Program-made: the position numbers and the translations under genes
Notes under the pieces: generated by a model
Databases searched by the model: none
What the model was told of the DNA's origin: nothing
Seen by the model: the letters and a program-made list of their open reading frames with translations, nothing else
Assembly: GCA_030426665.1 (NCBI GenBank)
Contig: JAUHYD010000003.1
Location: 248,001-312,000, forward strand
Reading direction: 5' to 3'
From: Bacteroidia bacterium
GTDB taxonomy: Bacteria > Bacteroidota > Bacteroidia > Chitinophagales > Chitinophagaceae
DNA: 64,000 nt
In this document: positions 17,058 to 26,490 of the stretch, piece by piece
Numbering within the stretch: the first letter of the stretch is position 1
Layout of the letters: each line of letters begins with the position of its first letter

Positions 17058-17687
17058 ATGAAAAAAGATTTAAAGAAGCTTTTCAAAACTTATTACTCTT
17101 CTAAAACAAAACCGGAAGTTGTGACGCTGGATGGGGCACACTATATATCGATCAACGGAAAAGGCGACCCCTCAAAGATTGAATTCTCCGACAATATACA
17201 GGCCTTGTATTCTGTCGCCTACGTAGCAAAGTTTATTGCAAAGGAATTAAATGCTGACTTCGTTGTTCCGAAACTTGAAGCACAGTGGTGGTATGACGAA
17301 AAAAAGTATCCGGATTTATCCATCGAAACAGCACCCAAAAAAGTCTCAAGAGATGAGTGGGAGTACAGGCTACTCATTAGAATGCCTGCGGAAGTTACCC
17401 CCGGAATGATTGCTGACGCAAAAGTTGCAGCTGTAGATAAAAAAGGAATCGAGAATGCAGCTTCGGTCGCTCATATGTCTGCGGAACCGCTAACCGCAGT
17501 TCAGATGCTACATGTCGGCCCTTTTGACACGGAACCCGAATCGTTGCTATTGCTTAAAGCATACATGGCTGAACACGGCTATGAAAGGGCAGGACTCCAT
17601 CATGAGATTTACCTTTCTGACTTCAGGAAAACTGCTCCGGAAAAACTAAAAACCATACTTAGAGAGCCTGTAAGAAAGCTTGGCTAA
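17058..17687 (+). CDS. GyrI-like small-molecule-binding domain protein
   Basis: This 209-residue cytoplasmic protein matches the GyrI-like family (the SOUL/BRL-related ligand-binding fold also found at the C-terminus of AraC-type regulators). It opens with KKDLKKLFKTYYSSKTKPEVV and contains AQWWYDEKKYPDLS and a C-terminal GLHHEIYLSDFRK segment with the conserved acidic/aromatic residues. It has no DNA-binding domain, so it is a stand-alone version, of the type known or proposed to bind or hydrolyse cationic or toxic small molecules. It converges with the OsmC gene (15 bases apart) in a small stress/detoxification neighbourhood with the cupin. Confidence 0.88.
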   Translation: MKKDLKKLFKTYYSSKTKPEVVTLDGAHYISINGKGDPSKIEFSDNIQALYSVAYVAKFIAKELNADFVVPKLEAQWWYDEKKYPDLSIETAPKKVSRDEWEYRLLIRMPAEVTPGMIADAKVAAVDKKGIENAASVAHMSAEPLTAVQMLHVGPFDTEPESLLLLKAYMAEHGYERAGLHHEIYLSDFRKTAPEKLKTILREPVRKLG

Positions 17688-17702
17688 CGGGTAATATTTA
17701 CC

Positions 17703-18179
17703 CTATTCAGCAATCATAATTTTCGGGGAGTGTCCCACCGGGAAATTACAGGAATTGGCTATGAAGCATTTTTGATGAGCTGCTTCGTGTAACAATATTG
17801 CTTTGTTTACCAATGAACTGTCCTTGATTGTCACACTTGGATACAGTGTTACCTCTGTGAACCGACCTCTACCATGAGGAGTCTCTTCTGTCATAACCCC
17901 TTTGGGCTCATCGCTATAGGCTACCACCACAATACCCGCATCGGCGCACAGGTGCAAATACCACAACATGTGGCAGGAAGACAGTGAAGCCAGGAATAAC
18001 TCTTCGGGGTTGTATTTAGATTTGTCTCCTCGAAATGCGGGATCTGAGGAGCATTCCATAACACCCTTACCGGGTACGTTTATGTTGTGGCTTCGCTGAT
18101 ATGCCTGCGCATCTGCAGTACCGACACCTGTATTGCCGGTCCACTCTACTGATAAACTATATGTGTGTATTCCTTTCAT
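17703..18179 (-). CDS. OsmC family peroxiredoxin-like protein
   Basis: This 158-residue protein matches OsmC/Ohr-type thiol peroxidases that reduce organic hydroperoxides. It has the first redox Cys at residue 69 (LASLSSCHMLWYLHLC) and the second at 138 (HQKCFIANSC), with the conserved NPEELFLASLSSCH context. An extra Cys144 sits six residues later. The gene lies downstream of the cupin gene on the same strand with a 38-base gap, so the two may be co-transcribed. Confidence 0.9.
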   Translation of the reverse strand: MKGIHTYSLSVEWTGNTGVGTADAQAYQRSHNINVPGKGVMECSSDPAFRGDKSKYNPEELFLASLSSCHMLWYLHLCADAGIVVVAYSDEPKGVMTEETPHGRGRFTEVTLYPSVTIKDSSLVNKAILLHEAAHQKCFIANSCNFPVGHSPKIMIAE

Positions 18180-18217
18180 AAATCCGTTTTGCTTTTTTGC
18201 AACTCGTAGGTAGCATG

Positions 18218-18577
18218 CTACAAAATATCCAAGTCGGTTCTGGTAAGCTCACCTCCTGCATCGCCCGTATTTATTGTCGATACCGGCTCAAATAACATTA
18301 CGCAAACTTCCTCCTCTGCAACCGGTCGGTGCTCTACACCTTTTGGTATTGCTAACATTTCACCGGGCTTCAGGCAAACAGCCTTGTCTCTAAATTCGAT
18401 TTTCAATTCACCGGATATAACGTAGAAGAGTTCGTCTTCATGGTCGTGTTTGTGCCACACAAAATCCCCCTTTAACTTAGCAAGCTTTACATGCTGTCCG
18501 TTAAGTTCTGCTACCACTCTCGGATTCCAATAATCTGAAAAAAGCGCAAGCTTTTCCGCAATATTTATCTTGTCCAT
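18218..18577 (-). CDS. Cupin-domain protein
   Basis: This single-domain cupin of about 119 residues has the two conserved boxes: WHKHDHEDELFYVISGE (metal-binding His residues and Glu) and PGEMLAIPKGVEHRP (the final His). Such proteins bind a metal and small ligands; the specific ligand is not evident. The start is placed at the Met at 18577 (MDKINIAEKL); a Met two codons upstream (18583) is also possible. The start codon lies only about 11 bases after the hairpin and T-tract that end the giant gene's transcript, so it must be read either from a promoter within the hairpin region or by readthrough. It is probably co-transcribed with osmC. Confidence 0.88.
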   Translation of the reverse strand: MDKINIAEKLALFSDYWNPRVVAELNGQHVKLAKLKGDFVWHKHDHEDELFYVISGELKIEFRDKAVCLKPGEMLAIPKGVEHRPVAEEEVCVMLFEPVSTINTGDAGGELTRTDLDIL

Positions 18578-18581
18578 AAAC

Positions 18582-18615
18582 AAAAAAAGAAACCGCTCGT
18601 TATCGGAGCGGTTTC
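18582..18615 (-). terminator. Intrinsic terminator of giant protein 2
   Basis: A 10-bp G/C-rich stem (GAAACCGCTC at 18589-18598 and GAGCGGTTTC at 18606-18615, loop 7) is followed on the minus strand by seven T residues (18582-18588). This is a textbook intrinsic terminator for the minus-strand gene ending at 18645. It runs directly into the start of the cupin gene. Confidence 0.88.
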
Positions 18616-18644
18616 AAATTTAAAGATTATTCCTCTAAGCTACA

Positions 18645-21600
18645 TTACCGCAGCAATGTCACATTACCTTGTTTTTTAAATACAGTTCCCGCTTTAGATA
18701 CTGCACTTACTTCATAAACATATACCCCTACCGGCTGCGGTTCGCCATTCAAGGTACCATCCCAACCTTCATCGATATTGGTTGTCTCGAATATGAGGTT
18801 ACCCCATCTATTGTAAATCCGGAAATAGCGCAACGTTGCCAAACCTCTACGTATCACTCTGAATTTATCATTGATACCTCTACCCGGTGCAAAAGCATTC
18901 GGAAGCGACAAAATTGCTTCTGTGTTCACATTTACATTAATTGAGTCTTTAGCGATACAGCCCCACTCGGTAACACCGGTAACTACATACTTCGTACTGA
19001 TAGGCGGTGCAGCCAACGGATTGGAAACAAACTTGGCACTTAATCCGCCGGAAGGTGTCCAGCTAAATTGTGTACAGTTAGTTGTAGGGGTTATCTGATA
19101 ACTTTCGCCAGGATAAATCATCACCGAATCCTCGAGGTGAATTACCGCATCGGCTTTAACAGTTAACGTAACCGCTGAAGTATCTGTACAACCATACATA
19201 TTGGTAGTTACTACTTCATATCTTGTATTTGTTTCGGGTCGAGCAACAACAACAGCACCACCTGTATCGCTCAAATACATATCCGGATACCACCTGAAGA
19301 AGGCAACAGCATCAGTATTTACAGCAGTTAATACCACCGAGTCGCGAGGACAAACCGTTGTGTCATTGCTTACTGTTACAAGAGGTACCGGGTCAACACG
19401 TACTCTAATTGAGTCCATTGCACTTGGACAGTTGTTCACCGTCTGATTAACATAGTAATATGTAACACCTACTGCGTCTGTCTGCGGCTTTGGTGCTGCT
19501 ACAGTACTTGTTCCTGAAAGGTCAGAAGTTGAATACCACAATATATTATCGCCACCGGCCTGCAAATAGGGCGCATCATAATATTGGCAATAGGTCAACC
19601 ACTTAACCCACGGTGTAGATGGCGTAGGGTTCACCACAACCGTATGGTCTAACGTCTTATAACAACCGTTAAAGAAAGTCGTCACATGATATACACCACC
19701 ATATTCCGTATTCACAGGTGTCCTTATCGGATTCTGTGCAGCAGAGAAGAACGTGTATGGTCCGGTCCAGTTAAACACGGCACCAGGGTTGCTGGTTGCA
19801 GTTAATAGTATAGAGTCTCCACTTCCCGAACATACAGGTGTATTGCTCGAAACGGTAAGCAATGGTGTAGGTGTAATAGTGGCAGTTGTTGATGCTGACA
19901 CCGAACATGCTCCAATGGATACCACGACAGAATATAATCCCGAAGATGCCGGAGTTGCCGGTACTATAATAGGGTTAGCCTCTGTTGAAGTAAATGAGCT
20001 CGGACCACCCCATTCGTAGCCAACTCCTGCGCTAGCTGAATGTGCAAACAACTTCAGCGTATCACCTTCACATAACGTGGGACCAGGTACACCCGGACTG
20101 TTACAACTTACAACAGGAACCTCAGGCGTACTATCCACAGCAACAGTAATAGTTGCTAAATCTGACGGACATCCGTTTAGTGTAACAACCACAGAATAGG
20201 TTCCGCTGTTTGCGGTGATTGCAGGGTCTATCGTCGGGAACTGCACTCCTGAAGTGAATCCCAACGGCCCGTCCCAACTAAAAGTAGAACCGGCAGTAGC
20301 TGTTGTACTGAGATTTAGCGGCGTACCGGAACAAACCGGAGCATTTGTGCCTAATACCGGAACAGGCGTAGGTCTGACATCAACAAATATTGTTGCAGAG
20401 TTGGTACAAGTACCTCGTCTCACGGTTACCGTATAGGTTCCGTTAGCCGTTAACGGGGCCACGGGAATAACCGGATTCTGATCGAAGGACGTGTAGCCCG
20501 AAGGCCCTGCCCAACTATAGGTAATAGCGGGAGTCACGCAATCTGCAAATAACTTTAACGTATCGCCTTCGCACACAAAACTGTTACTACTAAGTGTAGG
20601 TACAGCCGGGGTAGAATCAACCACAACATTTACAATACTGCTATCAACGCACCCGTTAAAGGTTGCAACAACAGTATACAGGCCGGAATATGCTGTCGGG
20701 GCAAAGGGTCTACCGGGGTCAGACAGTGTAGAGCTAAACCCGTTAGGACCGGTCCACTGCCATGTTTCACCAACAGAATCCGGATTAGAATATAGCAACA
20801 ACGTATTGCCCGAACAAACCGGTGCATTGTAAGTAGCATTAATGATTGGTTTGGGCTTAAGCATCACATGTGTTCTGTCTGTATCATTTACACCACCAAC
20901 CGTTTTAATACAATAATACCATCCAGTATCTGCCATAGATATATGAGGGATGTCTTGATATTGCATAAACCCTCTTAGAGGCCCTACAATTGTAGGTCCA
21001 TACCAGACATATGTTGCACCGGTAGAATCACCTCTGGCTTTTAGCTTTAGGGTATCGTCGACGCAAATTCTATTCGTGTCAGGACTGTTGCTTGTTGTGT
21101 AAAAACATGAAGGAATTGTCAACAAAAATTCGAATTTATTACATGAACCGGTGTCGGTTCCGGTAATCGTATAAACCGTCTCACCAGAAAGTGCAGACAT
21201 GGTAATAGTGTTGGAAATTCCAGTGGAGCTTGCCAAACCGGTTGTCGGCGACCATTTCCAGTTGGTAACACCCCATTCGCCATTTACAATATTGACCGGG
21301 AAATCGACAAGTCCACAACCATCAAAAGTATCAATGTCATTCATCAGGTTGCCATTCACATTCAACTGCGGTCTAGGAAATGCACTATCAATGGCCGAAG
21401 TGTCAGTAAAGATCCATGCAAACGCAATAGTTGTACTGTCACCGGGAGCCAAGTCCCCCAAATTATAAACCAAACCGTATGCAATATCCAGACTTAACGT
21501 TGTTGTATCTAAAACCGAAGTGTACCAACCGGTTCCGGTGGTAGTCCCCGCCCACATATCGCTAAGTGGTATAGTAATTGGTGAAGGCCAGCTCTGATAT

Positions 21601-22433
21601 ATTATCGCTAATGCACGACAATCTTTTGTTGCCAAACCGGAAAATGCATCCTGATGCAATGATGGAGGACGAGCATTTACTTCTACCCGGTGTTGCGCAT
21701 CCCCCTGATAGGATATATGGTTATTAGTGGGGAAGCTACCGCCGGTCGTTACCTGATCATTATCGGGGTCTCCTGTCACCAGGTAATAGAGTCCTGTTAC
21801 GGTAGTAGCACCGGTATTCTTGAATGTTACATTTACTTTATCCCAGGTAGCATTTGTATCTACCCGATTTGTCGACCGTATGGAAATTGTCCCTCCACCG
21901 GCTGAGTAACTTCCGGACCAGGTACCTGCCATTGTGCTTTCCATGTACGGACCAAAAGTGGAACCGGGAGTATAATTGTAGGCAACATTTGTTCCCGTAA
22001 AAGCCGTTGCACCCGCACCTAATGCAAACCCGGACGATGTGTAATACGCATCGCTCCGCACACCATTCATCTGGATGGCCCAACCATCAAAAGGGGTACC
22101 GGGTAGAAAGTACGCGCCATAAAAACAACAATTCGTTGCATCGGCCGGAGAGCCGGTTGTCCACCCGTCATGTCCAATATCAGTAGAAAAGTCCATTCCA
22201 TTGCCCGTTGGGCGCACTCCTGTAACCGGATCTGTGTACGCCAAAGTAGACCCTGTATGTGCGTGATAGCCGGCCGGCACATTCACGGTGTTACCCCATG
22301 CACCGTTGGGAGCAACGGCAACTTCTAACCAGCGCCCTTGCAAAAATATATTATCTGTAACTAACTGAGCTCTAGCGCTATTAACACCACTTGCAGCCAG
22401 CAACAAAAATAAAATGTACTTATTGAGTTTCAT
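18645..22433 (-). CDS. Giant Ig-repeat surface protein with gliding-type C-terminal domain (paralogue 2)
   Basis: This 1262-residue secreted protein is paralogous to the one at 12239-16072. The signal peptide is MKLNKYILFLLLAASGVNSARAQ. Residues ~25-430 form the shared N-terminal region (NIFLQGRWLEVAV...IGHDGWTTGS). Then comes a tandem of ~85-residue Ig-like modules with the recurring pattern (N)APVCSG..L.L...W.GP.GF.S....P....A..SGTY.V.V..NGC, at least five copies, plus one CQ..LWYS..PKPQT module. The C-terminus (LPNAFAPGRGINDKFRV, then NRWGNLIFETTN and GWDGTLNG) is a T9SS type B sorting domain. It has a promoter match at 22547-22575 and a strong terminator at 18582-18615. An adhesive or matrix role is likely but inferred. 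Confidence 0.92.
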   Translation of the reverse strand: MKLNKYILFLLLAASGVNSARAQLVTDNIFLQGRWLEVAVAPNGAWGNTVNVPAGYHAHTGSTLAYTDPVTGVRPTGNGMDFSTDIGHDGWTTGSPADATNCCFYGAYFLPGTPFDGWAIQMNGVRSDAYYTSSGFALGAGATAFTGTNVAYNYTPGSTFGPYMESTMAGTWSGSYSAGGGTISIRSTNRVDTNATWDKVNVTFKNTGATTVTGLYYLVTGDPDNDQVTTGGSFPTNNHISYQGDAQHRVEVNARPPSLHQDAFSGLATKDCRALAIIYQSWPSPITIPLSDMWAGTTTGTGWYTSVLDTTTLSLDIAYGLVYNLGDLAPGDSTTIAFAWIFTDTSAIDSAFPRPQLNVNGNLMNDIDTFDGCGLVDFPVNIVNGEWGVTNWKWSPTTGLASSTGISNTITMSALSGETVYTITGTDTGSCNKFEFLLTIPSCFYTTSNSPDTNRICVDDTLKLKARGDSTGATYVWYGPTIVGPLRGFMQYQDIPHISMADTGWYYCIKTVGGVNDTDRTHVMLKPKPIINATYNAPVCSGNTLLLYSNPDSVGETWQWTGPNGFSSTLSDPGRPFAPTAYSGLYTVVATFNGCVDSSIVNVVVDSTPAVPTLSSNSFVCEGDTLKLFADCVTPAITYSWAGPSGYTSFDQNPVIPVAPLTANGTYTVTVRRGTCTNSATIFVDVRPTPVPVLGTNAPVCSGTPLNLSTTATAGSTFSWDGPLGFTSGVQFPTIDPAITANSGTYSVVVTLNGCPSDLATITVAVDSTPEVPVVSCNSPGVPGPTLCEGDTLKLFAHSASAGVGYEWGGPSSFTSTEANPIIVPATPASSGLYSVVVSIGACSVSASTTATITPTPLLTVSSNTPVCSGSGDSILLTATSNPGAVFNWTGPYTFFSAAQNPIRTPVNTEYGGVYHVTTFFNGCYKTLDHTVVVNPTPSTPWVKWLTYCQYYDAPYLQAGGDNILWYSTSDLSGTSTVAAPKPQTDAVGVTYYYVNQTVNNCPSAMDSIRVRVDPVPLVTVSNDTTVCPRDSVVLTAVNTDAVAFFRWYPDMYLSDTGGAVVVARPETNTRYEVVTTNMYGCTDTSAVTLTVKADAVIHLEDSVMIYPGESYQITPTTNCTQFSWTPSGGLSAKFVSNPLAAPPISTKYVVTGVTEWGCIAKDSINVNVNTEAILSLPNAFAPGRGINDKFRVIRRGLATLRYFRIYNRWGNLIFETTNIDEGWDGTLNGEPQPVGVYVYEVSAVSKAGTVFKKQGNVTLLR

Positions 22434-22458
22434 AGATTTATATTATAAAAGAACAAAC

Positions 22459-22478
22459 GTAGCACTTTCGTGTGCTAC
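22459..22478 (-). other. Hairpin in the 5' leader of giant protein 2
   Basis: GTAGCAC/GTGCTAC arms flank a 6-base loop, 26 bases upstream of the giant gene's start and downstream of its predicted promoter. It would lie in the 5' untranslated region and could protect the message or affect translation. It could instead be a distant terminator of the M1 peptidase gene (stop at 22685). Confidence 0.45.
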
Positions 22479-22546
22479 ATCGATTCGTTAACGCTTCACT
22501 TGACGATATTTTCGGACAATAAAAATAGACAATATTTAATTGTTAA

Positions 22547-22575
22547 CAAAAATACGCTACTTATTAAGACAGCAA
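22547..22575 (-). promoter_or_regulatory. Bacteroidota-type promoter for giant protein 2
   Basis: On the minus strand, TTG (22573-22575), an 18-base spacer and TATTTTTG (22547-22554) match the consensus TTG-N17-23-TAnnTTTG exactly. The predicted leader is about 110 bases. Confidence 0.65.
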
Positions 22576-22684
22576 AAAACGTAAAAAGGATGGGTCGCCC
22601 AATTACATTATTATCAAATAACATACAAAACAGCGGTACGACCTGCAACACATAGCAAAACCTAACGCACAAATTGCATTAATA

Positions 22685-24670
22685 TTAATTCTTCACCAAT
22701 TTGTAGACACTTTTACCTTTTGCTACATCATATATCGTTAAGATATAAATGCCACCAGACAAATCTGCTGAAGGTATCAGAATAGGGCGCGCTTCTCCGT
22801 CCACCTTCTTCGTCCAAACTTCCTTCCCTGTTATATCTGTTAACGACAACGTTGCAGAGGCAGTAATACCATCAACGGTCCAGTTTGACGAAGTAGGGTT
22901 TGGAAAAACCGAAATTGCGGAACGTTCAACATCTACAAGACTCAGACTAACATCTCTTAAACTTGATGCTACACTATCAATCAACCACTGATTAGGGTCA
23001 GCTTGTACCCCCATTATTGATTTCCCCCACTTAAAATGAAACATTTGAACGGCTTCATTATTTACAATTCTTATCACCGTATCAGAAACCGCTGCCTGTA
23101 GCTTCAACTCCAGTGGCACAGTAAAAATAGAAACAGAGGCAGGAATTGACGGCCTTTGCTTTACTTCTACAAATACATCTTCCCCACTTTGATTCCATCG
23201 AATATCATATATAGGGAAACCCTCTTTAAAAAACCATTGGTCAAAAAATGCATCCATACTGATACCGTTTACGGTTGCGCCAAACATAGTTTTTGCCAGG
23301 TCCCTGAACTCACGTATCGAACCAGTGCTGTTGGCTTTTTGGGCCTGCCACCCACGCAATAGGTCAAAGAAGTAAGTATCGTTGTTCAAGACATGACGTA
23401 AAGCATGTATCACGCATGCACCCTTGTCATAAGTAATTTTTGAGCTAAACACCCTGCCAACATCCGATGTATCTGCAACAAACAGAGAACCTCCGGGCTG
23501 GTTTCTTACAGTATCCTGACGCTTTACTATATCTCCCAGCGCCACTGCGTGAGAACGGAAATGATCTAAATACAGGTACTCACAATATGCTGCAAATCCT
23601 TCGTTCATTACAATATCGCCCCAGCTGCTGCAAGTAACATGATCACCAAACCATTGATGACCCAATTCGTGCGCTACCAACCAACTCTGGAAAAAGCCGA
23701 GCGTTGTCATTGTCTGGTGCTCCATTCCACCACTCAACGGCGCCATGGCATGACCATACTTTTCCTTCCAAAACGGGTATCTGCCGAATATGCTACTGAA
23801 GTAATTAACCTGCTGTTCGGTACTATCTATAACATTCTTGAAAGCCAGCATTGTCAAAGGATTATCATATACATAGTTTTGAATCAGCATTGTATCAACG
23901 CTCTCATCAAAATGCATGTAAAAAGAGTAGTCGACATACTTAGCTACCGACGCGGAAATAAGGTAGTAATCGATGGGATAACGCTCTTTCCACTCGTATC
24001 TACTCTTACCCGGAGCAACGGTGGTGATAGATGTCAACGTACCATTACTTGCGGCCTTGAGCGAATCATCGACAGTAATCCATATGTCGGCCGAATCTAT
24101 TTTATCTCTCAGGGATTGTTTACATGGCCACCAGTTCTTTGCGCTATAAGGTTCACTCAGCGTAAACGTTGCCCAATTGTCCCAGCTTGGTGAGTTAAGC
24201 GTTGATATACCTTTTGTGTTATACCTTGTACCTGACACCGGCGTACCACCATAAAAAATTTGTGCAGTAAACATATCACCATTAACCAGTGCAGTGTCCA
24301 GCATAACCGTACACACGTCTGCAGCGGTATCATAAGATTGACTTCGCCCGTTTATCAGAACTGAATCTACGGAAAGAGGTTGCATTATTTCAAACACATA
24401 CTCTGAAAATGTGTCGCTTACGACCTGAGCTACAGTTATCACATCTCCGCTAATTGTAGTTGCCACATTCGTCATTGAAATATTTAGCTTGACATATTTC
24501 ATGTCGTAATTATCTTCCCTTACATCATCGACAGTAGTCTTTTGCCCGGTTTCATGACTGTTAATATTGCCTTTCGCTGAATTACAATATCCATATTCCG
24601 GAGTATGCTGACCGACAGCATTGCCGGAAATGAATACCACTAAAAGACTTACCAACAAACTAATTCGCAT
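22685..24670 (-). CDS. M1 family aminopeptidase with T9SS sorting domain
   Basis: This 661-residue exported metallopeptidase starts at 24670, where a signal peptide begins (MRISLLVSLLVVFISGNAVGQ). An open frame reaches 24802 but would overlap the upstream gene and bury the signal peptide. The zinc motif HELGH is at residues 334-338, the third ligand is Glu357 (NEGFAAYCEY), and the exopeptidase loop reads GGMEHQT at 314-320 in place of the common GAMEN. The last ~75 residues (FPNPTSSNWTVDG...GGIYILTIYD...YKLVKN) form a T9SS type A sorting domain, so the enzyme should be secreted or cell-surface bound. It probably trims amino acids from peptides. A -7-like TACTTTTG (24693-24700) supports the start. 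Confidence 0.92.
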   Translation of the reverse strand: MRISLLVSLLVVFISGNAVGQHTPEYGYCNSAKGNINSHETGQKTTVDDVREDNYDMKYVKLNISMTNVATTISGDVITVAQVVSDTFSEYVFEIMQPLSVDSVLINGRSQSYDTAADVCTVMLDTALVNGDMFTAQIFYGGTPVSGTRYNTKGISTLNSPSWDNWATFTLSEPYSAKNWWPCKQSLRDKIDSADIWITVDDSLKAASNGTLTSITTVAPGKSRYEWKERYPIDYYLISASVAKYVDYSFYMHFDESVDTMLIQNYVYDNPLTMLAFKNVIDSTEQQVNYFSSIFGRYPFWKEKYGHAMAPLSGGMEHQTMTTLGFFQSWLVAHELGHQWFGDHVTCSSWGDIVMNEGFAAYCEYLYLDHFRSHAVALGDIVKRQDTVRNQPGGSLFVADTSDVGRVFSSKITYDKGACVIHALRHVLNNDTYFFDLLRGWQAQKANSTGSIREFRDLAKTMFGATVNGISMDAFFDQWFFKEGFPIYDIRWNQSGEDVFVEVKQRPSIPASVSIFTVPLELKLQAAVSDTVIRIVNNEAVQMFHFKWGKSIMGVQADPNQWLIDSVASSLRDVSLSLVDVERSAISVFPNPTSSNWTVDGITASATLSLTDITGKEVWTKKVDGEARPILIPSADLSGGIYILTIYDVAKGKSVYKLVKN

Positions 24671-24692
24671 TACCATTCTTGTAAATTTTGCC

Positions 24693-24726
24693 CAAAAGTA
24701 CGGCATTTTGCACTGTGGCAGCCCAA
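24693..24726 (-). promoter_or_regulatory. Promoter match for the M1 peptidase
   Basis: Read on the minus strand, TTG (24724-24726), a 23-base spacer and TACTTTTG (24693-24700) fit the Bacteroidota consensus at the long end of its spacer range. It lies in the gap between the upstream gene's end and the peptidase start, so the peptidase probably has its own promoter. Confidence 0.45.
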
Positions 24727-24764
24727 ACGACGCAATGGCAATCGGCAACACTTCTGTATCATGA

Positions 24765-26411
24765 CTACTCCAGCTTTGCCCACGCCATCCGCATAGAAAC
24801 ATAACTACCCCTTTTATACCGGACTACAGAGGCATACACCCCCCGCTTTTCATCGAAGTCTGCACCCTCAATTGCACTACTACGGTACTCATTTTTCAAA
24901 GGAAGTCCATAAAGAATGTGCTTGGTAACTTCCTTTTTCCTATTGACCTTATAATAGTATGCATTGGTAAGGGAAGTATTAAAAACCGTGTCGCCGGGAT
25001 TGGCAAGACTATTTTCAGCATTGTTGAATCCATCATTATAAATCATGTAGAAATTGTCACCTGATTCATAAACATTCATAGACATAAACTGCCTGTCGAA
25101 CACCTGAGGCGGTCTGTCGTTAAACATACTTCGCTCCTGCCAGCCTTTAGCAAGGCTGATAGGGCTGTAATAATTGTTGTAACTACGAAATAGCGCCGTT
25201 TTGGGTAAAACGGCAGCCCATATTTCATTTCCGAAATCATCAAACTGCGTAATACATATATTACTCAGAAATGTCTCATAGACTCTGTATCGGTAGCTGC
25301 TCTCTGTATTCAGATTACGGATGTATGATTCTGAAACCAGTGTAGACAAACCATTTCTGTTCGTAAAAAACTTTACGGGAAAACCTTCAAAAACCTTCGA
25401 AGTATCTCCGGAAACTTTGACCAATTGTTTATTCGCAACCTTGTTTAACATCCAGGAATAACGCCCCTCCATGCTACTCCTATCAAATCGGAAAAACATA
25501 TTATTGATAATAGCAACAGGCCGGGTAATGACGCCATCCCGAACAAGCGCATCGTTGAAACTTAACAACATTACATTGAGGTTATCTGCAAATTCATTAT
25601 AGGTGTATGTTGTGTAATAAGGCATTAACTCTGTGGGCAACCCCACCTCCCTATGTATTGGTTTATCACTCCCCTCGGGCACAAAAAACACATGCATATC
25701 ATGCTTGTATATAGGTCTGGTAGCGATGGTACTACCTGTTCCGTTGACCACCATGTCTGACAATCCCAAGGATACAAATATCCCCACCGGGGAGGACTCG
25801 GCACCAATCACCGTCATGTAATCATATTTCTTTCTGTCAAAAATTAATGGAACTTCTTTGTAAACCTCATGGTTTTCGTTGTAATAATATATCTGATTCT
25901 TACATTTTCGGAACTGACGCACTTCCTGGCTGGCCAGAATAGCATAACCACTTTCTTTATTATGCTTCATTACAAAAAACCGAGAGGGCTTCAGGACGCC
26001 TTTCGATCTGGCAATTACTTTCTCATCTATCATAGCACCGCTGCCAGGGTCGAAGCGTATCCTTATCAGCGAGCTCCTGCCCGACCGCTTTTGTTCGAGA
26101 AACAACACACCCTCTCCAGCTATTTCATACAAACCTTTAAATAACCCGATGGAAAGCTGAAAAACATCTAACACTTTATTATCAATAACCCTGCTTGCGA
26201 CTCTCTTATGACTGGTATCAAACACCATCACACGCATAGGTTTGTTGTTTTCAAAGTGGAACAACATGGTACGGCCATCTTGTAAACACAATACTTTATT
26301 AATTCCAACTTCGCCTAACCCGAGCGCAAGACTTAATTCATAACTTTCTGCCCTTGCCTGCCAGACTGGTAAAAGAAAAGACAACAATAAAAGCCGAATT
26401 AAAGTCCGCAT
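24765..26411 (-). CDS. Large exported protein of unknown function
   Basis: Starting at the Met at 26411, the protein has a signal peptide (MRTLIRLLLLSFLLPVWQARA) and a mature part of about 530 residues with no membrane segment. It is rich in alternating short beta strands and aromatic residues (for example GEVGINKVLCLQDGRTMLFHFE, read in parts, and SPVGIFVSLGLSDMVV), suggesting a beta-propeller-like or lipocalin-like periplasmic fold. I do not recognise the family. The upstream Met at 26468 would place a second hydrophobic stretch ahead of the signal peptide and is unlikely. It is upstream of the M1 peptidase on the same strand, 94 bases away. Confidence 0.75.
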   Translation of the reverse strand: MRTLIRLLLLSFLLPVWQARAESYELSLALGLGEVGINKVLCLQDGRTMLFHFENNKPMRVMVFDTSHKRVASRVIDNKVLDVFQLSIGLFKGLYEIAGEGVLFLEQKRSGRSSLIRIRFDPGSGAMIDEKVIARSKGVLKPSRFFVMKHNKESGYAILASQEVRQFRKCKNQIYYYNENHEVYKEVPLIFDRKKYDYMTVIGAESSPVGIFVSLGLSDMVVNGTGSTIATRPIYKHDMHVFFVPEGSDKPIHREVGLPTELMPYYTTYTYNEFADNLNVMLLSFNDALVRDGVITRPVAIINNMFFRFDRSSMEGRYSWMLNKVANKQLVKVSGDTSKVFEGFPVKFFTNRNGLSTLVSESYIRNLNTESSYRYRVYETFLSNICITQFDDFGNEIWAAVLPKTALFRSYNNYYSPISLAKGWQERSMFNDRPPQVFDRQFMSMNVYESGDNFYMIYNDGFNNAENSLANPGDTVFNTSLTNAYYYKVNRKKEVTKHILYGLPLKNEYRSSAIEGADFDEKRGVYASVVRYKRGSYVSMRMAWAKLE

Positions 26412-26490
26412 CGACAAAATGTTTTTTTGAAAATACATAAATAAAAAGAAACTATCAAACATCAACAACCTCTTGTGTGCGTCATCACAT

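Noticed and set aside
18645-22433. Repeated DNA blocks in the giant gene as a possible CRISPR array
   Set aside because: The repeats are in-frame Ig-like protein modules of ~85 codons with divergent sequence, not short identical spacer-flanking repeats.
23639-24193. 184-residue plus-strand frame inside the M1 peptidase gene
   Set aside because: Antisense to a recognised coding gene; no support for a real product.
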